Assembly: GCA_949128015.1 (NCBI GenBank)
Contig: CASBRC010000339.1
Coordinates: 1-7,837 of the forward strand
Reading direction: 5' to 3'
Length of the DNA stretch: 7,837 nucleotides
DNA from: Synechococcales cyanobacterium PMM_0003
Lineage (GTDB): Bacteria > Cyanobacteriota > Cyanobacteriia > Pseudanabaenales > Pseudanabaenaceae
Shown piece after piece: positions 1 through 6,315 of the stretch; the stretch's first letter is position 1, and each line of letters begins with the position of its first letter. The notes under the pieces are model-generated. The model was not told the DNA's origin. It searched no databases and was given only the letters and a program-made list of their open reading frames with translations. Position numbers and translations under genes: made by a program.

Positions 1-1
1 G

Positions 2-748
2 CGTTTGGTCGTTCCCTATGGTCGTCCTAGTTTTGTACAGCAGGTAAGCAAACAGGCTACGGTTTCCGTTTTGCCAATCTCAATGGGCAATTGTTATTTG
101 TATTTGTCAACTTCAGGTGATTTAGCTTTTGCCAAAGAAATTATTTTCAATAGTCGCAAAGGTGATCCTGATGCAGTTAATGCGATCGAAAAAGTGGTTG
201 TCCATCGCTCATGGTTGGATCGAGCTTTTAGCGATCGCAAATTAGGCGAGTGGCTTCTCAGTCTTAAAAAGCAAGGTTTGGCATTACGTGGATGCGCGGA
301 GACAACTGCCTATTTTCGCCAATTTCTTGAAGAAACTAGCCCTGTAAATATAGACATTAACCCCGATCAACATGAGCAATCAATTGAGTCTGAGGATGTT
401 TGGGGACAAGCCTATTTAGACGAGACGATCGCAATTAAAATTGTCGATGATACCGAAGATGCGATCGCATGGATTAATCAATACAGCAGTGGTCATGCCG
501 ATGTACTGCTAACCGATTCATTATCTGAGCGCGATCGCTTTGTCAGTCGGGTCAATAGCAGCACAATCTTTGTCAATGCTCATAGCCGATTTAGTCGCTG
601 CTCTAGGCTTGGCGATAGTGGCAATGCCAAAGTTGCGCTAGGGATGTCTAGCCTAAAAACGCGAGGTGCATCAAGATATCCAGGAATAATCGATATCTAT
701 GCCCTCACCACCACTAAGCAAGTTCTCACAAGCTCGCATTACCAATAA
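2..748 (+). CDS. ProA-family (gamma-glutamyl phosphate reductase-like) protein, C-terminal part, catalytic Cys absent
   Basis: The frame is open from base 2 to a TAA at 746-748, so the gene starts outside the window; about 248 residues are visible of a family usually near 420. Similarity to ProA is seen in 'VVPYG', 'GNCYLYL' (family GxCHxYVD), 'NSRKGDPDAVNAIEKVVVH' (family NAKxxRPxxCNAxETLLVH), 'KIVDDTEDAIAWIN' and the late 'ALTTTK'. Canonical ProA makes glutamate-5-semialdehyde from glutamyl phosphate with NADPH, the second step of proline synthesis, through a thiohemiacetal on the Cys before N-A. Here that position is Val (GTT, 176-178). The late RFxDGxxFGxGAEIGIST block is also rewritten (SRFSRCSRLGDSGNAK). 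The frame is intact, so I infer a divergent paralogue rather than a decayed gene, with unknown activity. It converges on the next gene with 27 bp between stops. Family assignment is fairly firm; ordinary proA function is doubtful. Confidence 0.8.
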   Translation, partial: RLVVPYGRPSFVQQVSKQATVSVLPISMGNCYLYLSTSGDLAFAKEIIFNSRKGDPDAVNAIEKVVVHRSWLDRAFSDRKLGEWLLSLKKQGLALRGCAETTAYFRQFLEETSPVNIDINPDQHEQSIESEDVWGQAYLDETIAIKIVDDTEDAIAWINQYSSGHADVLLTDSLSERDRFVSRVNSSTIFVNAHSRFSRCSRLGDSGNAKVALGMSSLKTRGASRYPGIIDIYALTTTKQVLTSSHYQ

Positions 749-775
749 ATGGCTGAGTAACGCATCGATCAAAAC

Positions 776-1057
776 TTAGCTATAGCGCTGAAGTAATGCT
801 TCCAGCTTTTCCACAGGCGATCGTGGTGGAAATCGCGGTAGCTCTTGTTCTTGTTGATTAGTCTGTTGATTAGCCTGTTGATTATCATTTCGCAGGCAAA
901 GTACAGGTATTTCGTATTGATAGCGATCAAACCAAGCAGGATTACTATTGATATCTCTGATCTCCAGCTCAAATTCTACATTTTTGACCTGTTGTAATTT
1001 TGCTAACAAACTTTCACATAGACAGCAATCTTGCTTGCTATACAAAATTAATTTCAT
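776..1057 (-). CDS. glutaredoxin-like (DUF836-type) thioredoxin-fold protein
   Basis: A 93-residue protein starting at ATG (complement of 1055-1057). It opens with a beta strand (KLILYSK) followed by a CxxC-type redox site, C11-C12-L13-C14, which has an extra vicinal Cys. 'YEIPVLCL' (48-55) provides the Pro51 that in thioredoxin folds is the cis-proline facing the active site, and the tail 'SPVEKLEALLQRY' forms the last helix. This matches the short glutaredoxin/DUF836 family common in cyanobacteria, probably a cytosolic thiol-disulfide protein; its partner is unknown. Between the strand pair and the last helix lies a Gln/Asn-rich stretch (59-71) encoded by a 12-bp tandem repeat, which looks like a lineage-specific expansion. 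No good Shine-Dalgarno is seen. The 57-bp upstream gap is shared with the divergent tRNA-Val promoter. Confidence 0.8.
   Translation of the reverse strand: MKLILYSKQDCCLCESLLAKLQQVKNVEFELEIRDINSNPAWFDRYQYEIPVLCLRNDNQQANQQTNQQEQELPRFPPRSPVEKLEALLQRYS
851..886. repeat. 12-bp tandem repeat, three copies, inside the glutaredoxin-like gene
   Basis: Three units at 851-862, 863-874 and 875-886 follow the pattern YTGTTGATTAKY with one or two changes each. Because the unit is a multiple of three, it keeps frame and yields the protein pattern N-Q-Q-x repeated (NQQANQQTNQQ). It probably arose by slippage. Confidence 0.85.
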
Positions 1058-1075
1058 ATAATTTAATTTTTTCTA

Positions 1076-1104
1076 TTGAATTCACTTGCACTATGTTATA
1101 TTAT
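1076..1104 (+). promoter_or_regulatory. putative sigma-70-type promoter of tRNA-Val
   Basis: TTGAAT at 1076-1081 (4 of 6 to the -35 consensus) and TATTAT at 1099-1104 (5 of 6 to the -10) are separated by exactly 17 bases. Transcription would begin near 1111, about four bases before the mature tRNA 5' end at 1115. Assigned by eye. Confidence 0.5.
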
Positions 1105-1114
1105 TAGTCCGTCA

Positions 1115-1188
1115 GAACGCATAGCTCAGTTGGTTAGAGCACCACGTTGACATCGTGGGGGTCGGTGGTTCGAGTCCACTTGCGTTCA
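1115..1188 (+). tRNA. trnV-GAC: tRNA-Val (anticodon GAC)
   Basis: A full cloverleaf can be folded. The acceptor stem GAACGCA (1115-1121) pairs perfectly with TGCGTTC (1181-1187), and the discriminator A is at 1188. The D arm is 1124-1140. The anticodon stem CCACG/CGTGG (1142-1146 with 1154-1158) encloses the loop TTGACAT with anticodon GAC at 1149-1151, which reads the valine codons GUC and GUU. The variable loop is GGGTC. The T arm is GGTGG/CCACT with loop TTCGAGT (one G-U pair). The 3' CCA is not encoded, so it must be added after transcription. No terminator is evident between it and the topoisomerase gene downstream. Confidence 0.97.
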
Positions 1189-1312
1189 TTAAAGCAGAAT
1201 ATGTTAACAAAAAAAATACTCTTCGTTAGACGTAAATTCACTATACGACTTGGTTTTGCTGTTACATTGTTTTCAAGTATCGTGATTATTGTGTACAGCG
1301 TTCGTAGATTTT

Positions 1313-4021
1313 ATGGCAAAGCAAGGGCAGCAACAGCTAGATTTTGGGTTGGAGTCTAACGGGGAAAATATCATTCCGACCTCATTGCAGACTGAAATGC
1401 AGCGATCGTACCTAGAGTATGCGATGAGTGTGATTGTCGGTCGCGCCTTGCCCGATGCTCGTGATGGTCTAAAACCTGTGCATCGCCGCATTATCTACGC
1501 CATGCATGAGCTTGGACTAGTGCCAGAGCGCCCATTTCGTAAATGCGCCCGTGTCGTTGGCGATGTGTTGGGCAAATATCACCCCCACGGCGATCAATCG
1601 GTTTACGATGCCCTCGTCCGCTTGGTGCAAGATTTTTCGAGTCGTTACCCATTGTTGTCGGGGCATGGTAACTTTGGCTCGGTCGATAACGATCCTGCGG
1701 CAGCGATGCGTTATACCGAATGTCGCTTAGCTGCGATCGGCAATGAGGCGATGCTGAGTGAAATCGAGGAAGATGTTGTTGATTTTGTTAATAACTTTGA
1801 CGGCTCTGAGCAAGAACCTGCCGTATTACCTGCCCAGTTACCGATGTTGTTGCTCAATGGCTCAACAGGGATTGCTGTGGGGATGGCAACGAATATTCCA
1901 CCTCACAACTTAAGTGAAATTGTGGATGGCGCGATCGCACTGATCGATAATCCAAATTTATCTGACGAGCAATTACTGACCTTGATCCCTGCACCCGACT
2001 TTCCTACAGGCGGGATCATCATGAACGCTGATGGTGTGCGCGATGCATATTTGACTGGTCGTGGCAGCATTACGGTGCGTGGTGTGGCGGCGGTCGAGCA
2101 ATTTGGTGGCAAAGGGACAGGAAAGCGCCAAAAACTAGCGATTATTATTACTGAGTTGCCCTATCAGGTCAATAAATCGGCTTGGATCGAGAAAATTGCT
2201 GAACTAGTAAATAATGCCAAAATCGATGGAATTTCCGATATTCGGGATGAAAGCGATCGCGAAGGGATGCGGGTTGTCATAGAGCTAAAAAAAGACACCG
2301 TACCATCGGTGGTTCTCGAACAGCTATACCGTCAAACCGCCCTGCAATCAACATTTGGCGCGAGTCTTTTGGCTCTTCAAGGTTCATTACCAAAACAAAT
2401 GAGTTTGCGCGAGCTACTGCAAGAGTTCCTGACGTTCCGCGAGGAGACTCTGGTAAAGCGCTTTGGCTATCAACTAAAAAAAGCGCAAGAAAAATCGCAC
2501 CTATTGGAAGGGCTAGTTTTAGTTCTACAAGACCTTGATCGCTTAATTCGGATCTTGCGATTTGCCAATAATAGTGCGCTTGCCAAGACTGATTTACAAA
2601 CTGAATTTGAGCTATCTGAAACCCAAGCTGAGGCAATCCTCTCGATGCCTTTGCGACGGATTACTGCAATCGAGCAACAGAAGCTTCGCGAAGAATTAGA
2701 AGCTTTGCAACAACAAATTGTCAAGTTAGAGCGATTGCTAGGCGATCGCCGCGAGTTGCTAAAGTTTTTTAAGAAAGAATTGCGAGATCATAAAAAACGC
2801 CATAGCGATCCGCGTCGGACTCATCTTGCGTGGCAGTTATTAGAAAATCGTAAGAGTCTTGAGATAGATGTTAACTCTATTGAGGAAAAAACATCACCAC
2901 CAAAAGCCACCTCAAAAAATGCTAAAGGCGATCGCAATATCCAACAAGCACTTGAGACTGGAAATATAACTGAGAAATCCAGTGAGAAAAAATCTCGATC
3001 TGCTACTACCAAACAATTTAAGCCAGTAGAAGTCCCACTCATTTCTCTAACCACGGAATTAAATATTCCTGTTGCCGAACCGCAAGATATTACAGTTCAG
3101 CTTACTCATAAGGGCTATATCAAGAGCTTAGAAATTAATTCCAGATTCGCCCAATCCGCCGATCTTGGTGATGATGTAACAATCGCCTCCTATGACACTC
3201 GCAGCGATCGCGAAATGGTCGTAATGTCTAGTTCAGGTAGAGCCTTTCCTCTCGCTCTAGCCAATGTGCCTATGCTCAAATCTAAAGGGCGCGGCACTCC
3301 TCTAATTACGCTCTTGTCAGATAGTGGCGAGAGTATCGTGTCTCAATTTGTATGGGAAAAGGATGCTGAATCAACGGAAGGGTTGGTGCTGCTTTCTAGT
3401 CAAGGTAAAATAAAGCGATCGCCTCTTGCCGAATTTGCTGATATGACTCCACGCGGATTAATGGCGGCTAAATTCAAAGAAGACGATTCGCTGTTCTGGG
3501 CAGATATCGTCGGCTTAGACCAAGAACTTGCGATCGCAACTTCCGCAGGGAGGATTTTGCGCCTCAAAGCTGATGAAACTCAAATCCCCACAGTTGGACG
3601 TGCAGCCGCAGGAAATATTGCCTTGCGTTTAGGCAGCTCCGAAACGCAAATCGGTGTATCAGTTCTCGATTTGCAAAATAATCCTAGTTCTGAGTTAATC
3701 TTAATTACGGCTGAAGGTTTTGCTAAACGCATATCCGCCGCCAATATCAGATCGGCGGTCAGAGGTGCGATCGGTTCTCAATGCTTTAAGTTCCAATCAC
3801 GCGCTGATCGATTAGTCAGCATGACTGCGATCGCAAATCCTCGCCTTGATCTGCCTATCACCTTTTTAATCGGTCAAGATAATGATATTGGGTTAAGAAC
3901 AGTGCAAATGCCTTTAGGTGCGATTCCTTTAGAGTTGCCAAATAGTCAAGGACGCTCGATTTTTGCGGGTGAAAGTGATTTAGTGCGATCAGAAAGAGTA
4001 ATTCGCGTGGTTGCCAAATAA
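1313..4021 (+). CDS. gyrA: type IIA DNA topoisomerase subunit A (GyrA/ParC family, ParC-like C-terminal domain)
   Basis: A 902-residue DNA-cleaving subunit that would pair with GyrB/ParE to pass one duplex through another. The ATG at 1313 is chosen because a TTG extension at 1289 adds eight non-family residues; neither start has a clear Shine-Dalgarno. The breakage-reunion domain is well kept: '[18 protein letters not shown]' (43-60), the winged-helix '[16 protein letters not shown]' (88-103) and catalytic Tyr134 in 'AAMRYTE' (codon 1712-1714). Residue 95, equivalent to E. coli Ser83 of the quinolone-resistance region, is Gln, while Asp99 (Asp87) is kept. A coiled-coil region near 430-510 precedes a polar Lys/Ser/Thr-rich linker (about 519-590), longer than usual. 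The beta-pinwheel domain starts near 'THKGYIKSL'. The canonical QRRGGKG GyrA box is missing: 'QSADLGDD' (614-621) is in its place. Family certain; gyrase versus decatenase (ParC) role is open, as cyanobacteria often carry two A-subunit genes. Confidence 0.93.
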   Translation: MAKQGQQQLDFGLESNGENIIPTSLQTEMQRSYLEYAMSVIVGRALPDARDGLKPVHRRIIYAMHELGLVPERPFRKCARVVGDVLGKYHPHGDQSVYDALVRLVQDFSSRYPLLSGHGNFGSVDNDPAAAMRYTECRLAAIGNEAMLSEIEEDVVDFVNNFDGSEQEPAVLPAQLPMLLLNGSTGIAVGMATNIPPHNLSEIVDGAIALIDNPNLSDEQLLTLIPAPDFPTGGIIMNADGVRDAYLTGRGSITVRGVAAVEQFGGKGTGKRQKLAIIITELPYQVNKSAWIEKIAELVNNAKIDGISDIRDESDREGMRVVIELKKDTVPSVVLEQLYRQTALQSTFGASLLALQGSLPKQMSLRELLQEFLTFREETLVKRFGYQLKKAQEKSHLLEGLVLVLQDLDRLIRILRFANNSALAKTDLQTEFELSETQAEAILSMPLRRITAIEQQKLREELEALQQQIVKLERLLGDRRELLKFFKKELRDHKKRHSDPRRTHLAWQLLENRKSLEIDVNSIEEKTSPPKATSKNAKGDRNIQQALETGNITEKSSEKKSRSATTKQFKPVEVPLISLTTELNIPVAEPQDITVQLTHKGYIKSLEINSRFAQSADLGDDVTIASYDTRSDREMVVMSSSGRAFPLALANVPMLKSKGRGTPLITLLSDSGESIVSQFVWEKDAESTEGLVLLSSQGKIKRSPLAEFADMTPRGLMAAKFKEDDSLFWADIVGLDQELAIATSAGRILRLKADETQIPTVGRAAAGNIALRLGSSETQIGVSVLDLQNNPSSELILITAEGFAKRISAANIRSAVRGAIGSQCFKFQSRADRLVSMTAIANPRLDLPITFLIGQDNDIGLRTVQMPLGAIPLELPNSQGRSIFAGESDLVRSERVIRVVAK

Positions 4022-4041
4022 GGTTATCCTGTTCACTAATT

Positions 4042-4047
4042 TATAAT
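4042..4047 (+). promoter_or_regulatory. putative -10 box of the DUF1565/SPOR gene
   Basis: A perfect TATAAT lies 20 bases after the topoisomerase stop, giving a predicted start near 4054 and a leader of about 35 bases. No convincing -35 hexamer is present at 16-18 bases upstream, where the sequence is the end of the previous gene. An activator-dependent promoter or chance AT-rich match are both possible. Confidence 0.35.
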
Positions 4048-4072
4048 CTCAGCACATTTATCAAAAAACTTT

Positions 4073-4077
4073 AAGGA
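4073..4077 (+). promoter_or_regulatory. Shine-Dalgarno AAGGA of the DUF1565/SPOR gene
   Basis: AAGGA ends 12 bases before the ATG at 4090 and 6 bases before an in-frame TTG at 4084. The spacing slightly favours the TTG, the codon identity favours the ATG; the two differ by only two residues and do not change the signal peptide. Confidence 0.45.
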
Positions 4078-4089
4078 AGCAATTTGCAT

Positions 4090-5781
4090 ATGAAAATGAG
4101 CATCCCTCAGACATTTCAAGGCTTTATTTTTCAACAACTCTGCTTGCTTCCTATTGCTATCTTGTCGCCAAGTTTTGCGATCGCGCAAACACCTCAAACT
4201 TCGCAGGCTGCTACCCAAAATATTCTTTATGTAAATCCGCAAACTGGTAACGATCGCCCTGAACAAAGTAGTAACGTTGCGCCTTTCAAGACGATTAGCT
4301 ATGCGATAAGTCGCGCTCAGTCTGGACAAATTATCCAGTTAGCCTATGGAACCTATAGCAGCGCGACAGGAGAAAAATTTCCGATACGGTTACGTCCGAA
4401 TGTGACTCTGCGTGGCAATGAAACAACCAAAGGTAAAGGAATCGTAATTTTAGGTGGAGGAACGCTCTTAACTGGATCGAACTTCCCCAAAAATGTGACG
4501 ATTACTCTTGGCGACGGTGCAGAATTGCGGGGCGTGGCAGTAACTAATCCGAATCCCAGAGGTTATGGGCTATGGATTGAGAATGCAAGTCCTGCGATCG
4601 CAAATAATACTTTGATCGATAATCAGCAAGATGGCGCATTAATTACGGGTAAATCAACGGCGATCGTCTCCTCAAATCAATTCTTTCGGAATGGAACTAG
4701 TGGCTTAGCGATCGAAGGTATGGCTAGTCCCGATATTCGCGGCAATCTATTTCAACAAACTACGTTTGGGATGAGTATTCGCCAAGATGCGACCCCGCAA
4801 ATTACAGAAAACACCTTTACTCAAAATCAAAATGGGATCTTAATTCAAGCCAATGCCAAACCCATTTTGCGGGGCAATGCGATCGTTAATAATCGTAATT
4901 ATGGATTAACTATCTCCGATACGGCGATGCCAGATTTGGGCAAAGCTAATGATGATGGCAATAATACTTTTCAGGGAAATGGCACATTTGATCTGCAAAA
5001 TGTAAGCCGTAATGCGGTTGCTGCGATCGGTAATCAATTAGACATTAAGAGAGTGAAAGGAAATTTACAATTGTTGAATGTGCGTCCGCTATCCAATCTA
5101 TTTACCAATATTCCTTCTTCTGTAAATACGACAACATCAAACATCATCGCTACAGGTAATGCATCGCCAATCAAGGTATCGCCAATCAAGGTATCGCCAA
5201 TCAATCCTCCAAAAGGCGGTCGCTTTGCCAATATCAATCAACAACTAGAACAACAGATTGCCACCAGTCAGCCCATGAATCTTGCGCCAAATCTTGATAC
5301 ACCACCAGCATTAGTTAGATCAGCATCTTCAACTCTAAGCAGTAGTTTTAGTCCAACCAATCAAGGAAATCAAGCCAATAATCCTTTCTGGTATGAGCCT
5401 GTTACTTCTGTAATCATCAGGATTACGCCAAGGAGTTTTAACTCTCCTATTCCTGCTAATCCTGAAATTAGTAGTAATTTGCCACCAGTGCGATCGCAGC
5501 CCCCCAGTGGTGAACCTGTCAATCAACCGATCCAGATTGCCCCGCTTGCTAATACTAGATTTACTCCACAAGCCCCGCCTCGTTATCGGGTAGTTGTGCC
5601 AGTTTCTTCAACTAATGCCGTTGCTCAGGTACGTCAGATTGTGCCAAATTCCTTTGCGTCTCGCCTAAATGGTTATTTAGTGGTGCAGATTGGAGCCTAT
5701 AGCGATCGCCGCATTGCTGAAGCACAAGTGTCTCGCCTAGCTCAACAAGGACTATCTGCAAGAATTGAAGCAATTAGGTAA
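4090..5781 (+). CDS. secreted DUF1565 parallel beta-helix protein with C-terminal SPOR-like domain
   Basis: A 563-residue protein starting at ATG 4090. Residues 1-32 look like a Sec signal peptide: hydrophobic core 'LCLLPIAIL' and cleavage likely after 'FAIA' (32/33). 'ILYVNPQTGNDR' to about residue 300 is the DUF1565 region: 'FKTISYAISRAQSGQIIQLAYGTY', then repeated turns such as 'SPAIANNTLIDNQQDGALI', 'SPDIRGNLF' and 'TPQITENTFTQNQNGILIQ' typical of right-handed beta-helix (PbH1) proteins. A Pro/Asn/Ser-rich spacer (about 340-495) contains a short tandem repeat. The end has a SPOR-like fold: 'RYRVVVPV' (498-505), a helix, 'YLVVQIGAYSDRR' (529-541), a helix and 'LSARIEAI'. SPOR domains bind glycan-stripped septal peptidoglycan, so I infer a periplasmic or wall-bound protein; the helix ligand is unknown. 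The stop codon overlaps a long palindrome. Confidence 0.85.
   Translation: MKMSIPQTFQGFIFQQLCLLPIAILSPSFAIAQTPQTSQAATQNILYVNPQTGNDRPEQSSNVAPFKTISYAISRAQSGQIIQLAYGTYSSATGEKFPIRLRPNVTLRGNETTKGKGIVILGGGTLLTGSNFPKNVTITLGDGAELRGVAVTNPNPRGYGLWIENASPAIANNTLIDNQQDGALITGKSTAIVSSNQFFRNGTSGLAIEGMASPDIRGNLFQQTTFGMSIRQDATPQITENTFTQNQNGILIQANAKPILRGNAIVNNRNYGLTISDTAMPDLGKANDDGNNTFQGNGTFDLQNVSRNAVAAIGNQLDIKRVKGNLQLLNVRPLSNLFTNIPSSVNTTTSNIIATGNASPIKVSPIKVSPINPPKGGRFANINQQLEQQIATSQPMNLAPNLDTPPALVRSASSTLSSSFSPTNQGNQANNPFWYEPVTSVIIRITPRSFNSPIPANPEISSNLPPVRSQPPSGEPVNQPIQIAPLANTRFTPQAPPRYRVVVPVSSTNAVAQVRQIVPNSFASRLNGYLVVQIGAYSDRRIAEAQVSRLAQQGLSARIEAIR
5163..5204. repeat. 15-bp tandem repeat (2.8 copies) in the DUF1565/SPOR spacer
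   Basis: ATCGCCAATCAAGGT occurs at 5163-5177 and 5178-5192, followed by a 12-base partial copy at 5193-5204, all identical over shared bases. The coded unit is S-P-I-K-V, giving SPIKVSPIKVSPIN. Perfect identity suggests a recent slippage expansion in a flexible linker. Confidence 0.9.
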
Positions 5782-5836
5782 AACCCAAAAAAGCTGTGGC
5801 GCACGCGCAGCGTGCGCCACAGCTTTTTTGGGTTTT
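5780..5836. terminator. 27-bp perfect palindromic hairpin, probable bidirectional terminator
   Basis: The left arm 5780-5806 is perfectly complementary to 5810-5836 around a three-base loop (GCA, 5807-5809). The core GCTGTGGCGCACGC is very GC-rich. It is flanked inside the stem by A6 (5787-5792) and T6 (5824-5829), then CCC/GGG and AAAA/TTTT. On either strand the GC stem is followed by six Us, as in a rho-independent terminator. The left arm begins in the TAA stop of the DUF1565 gene. Perfect symmetry over this length, and a GC-rich core unlike the flanks, also suggest a dispersed palindromic repeat that serves as a terminator. Confidence 0.85.
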
Positions 5837-5844
5837 GATTTTTT

Positions 5845-5873
5845 CTGAAAAGTGCTATAAAAACGTATAAAAT
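5845..5873 (+). promoter_or_regulatory. putative promoter of ssb
   Basis: CTGAAA at 5845-5850 (4 of 6 to -35) and TAAAAT at 5868-5873 (5 of 6 to -10) have a 17-base spacer. Overlapping TATAAA boxes at 5856 and 5866 are alternatives. Any of them would place the start between the hairpin and the ssb ATG at 5904, consistent with ssb being a separate unit. Confidence 0.35.
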
Positions 5874-5903
5874 GCAGATATCTAAACCTTTTTTGATAGT
5901 CCT

Positions 5904-6278
5904 ATGACCTTAAACAAAGTTCACCTTGTTGGACGTGCAGGGCGCGATCCTGAAGTTAAATATTTTGAGTCTGGCAAAGTAGTCTGTAACTTTACGATCG
6001 CAGTTAATCGAAACACCAGTAATCGCGATGATCCACCTGATTGGTTTGACCTAGAAATTTGGGACAAAACTGCTGAAGTCGCCAAAAACTTTGTCAGAAA
6101 GGGAAGCTTAATTGGAATCTCAGGATCGCTCAAATTTGATCGCTGGAATGATCGCACGACAGGAGACGAGCGCCAAAAACCCGTAATTCGAGTTGATCGG
6201 CTAGATTTACTCGGCTCGCGAAAGGACAATGAAGCAGCAGCTAGTGGTAGTAGCGGTAGTTATGACGACGATTTTTAA
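5904..6278 (+). CDS. ssb: single-stranded DNA-binding protein
   Basis: A 124-residue SSB that coats single-stranded DNA in replication, recombination and repair. The OB fold fills residues 1-105: 'MTLNKVHLVGRAGRDPEVKY' opening, 'VCNFTIAVNR' (27-36), 'DWFDLEIWDKTAEVAKNFV' (46-64) and 'KGSLIGISGSL' (66-76). Aromatic residues Trp47, Phe48, Trp53 and Trp81 are candidates for base stacking. The linker is very short and Gly/Ser-rich (GSSGS), and the acidic tip is DDDF instead of the E. coli DDDIPF; the tip is where partner proteins dock. At 124 residues it is shorter than the E. coli protein (about 178), as is usual for many cyanobacterial SSBs. It has its own predicted promoter and a strong terminator, so it is probably monocistronic. 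No clear Shine-Dalgarno is visible. Confidence 0.95.
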   Translation: MTLNKVHLVGRAGRDPEVKYFESGKVVCNFTIAVNRNTSNRDDPPDWFDLEIWDKTAEVAKNFVRKGSLIGISGSLKFDRWNDRTTGDERQKPVIRVDRLDLLGSRKDNEAAASGSSGSYDDDF

Positions 6279-6315
6279 ATCTAAAAGCCTTGCTATACAA
6301 GGCTTTTAGATTTTT
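6277..6315 (+). terminator. rho-independent terminator of ssb
   Basis: A 16-bp perfect stem pairs 6277-6292 with 6298-6313 around the loop CTATA, and is followed by further Ts to 6315. It overlaps the last two bases of the ssb stop codon. The core is AAGCCTTG/CAAGGCTT. Confidence 0.85.

Noticed and set aside
1268..1300. Promoter just upstream of the topoisomerase start
   Set aside because: TTGTTT at 1267 has no acceptable -10 hexamer at 16-18 bases; spacing and match too poor to list.
1147..1359. Open frame starting inside the tRNA and crossing into the topoisomerase gene
   Set aside because: It begins in the tRNA-Val anticodon arm and ends in another frame of a certain gene; no family resemblance.
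2277..2724. Antisense open frames within the topoisomerase gene
   Set aside because: They are out-of-frame complements of a well-conserved coding region with no recognisable protein features.
4036..4329. Minus-strand frame over the DUF1565 gene start
   Set aside because: It covers the signal-peptide coding region of a clear gene and has no motif.
5163..5204. Possible CRISPR-like repeat
   Set aside because: Units are 15 bp, directly adjacent with no spacers, and lie in frame in a gene.
5034..5237. Minus-strand frame containing GDTLIGDTLIGDA repeats
   Set aside because: The repeat is just the antisense reading of the 15-bp DNA repeat in the DUF1565 gene.
5671..5781. SPOR domain truncated by the palindrome at its stop
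   Set aside because: The preceding YRVVV strand and helix supply the other half of the fold, so the domain looks complete; truncation is not needed.
5921..6229. Minus-strand frame antisense to ssb
   Set aside because: Ser/Arg-rich shadow translation of a certain gene.
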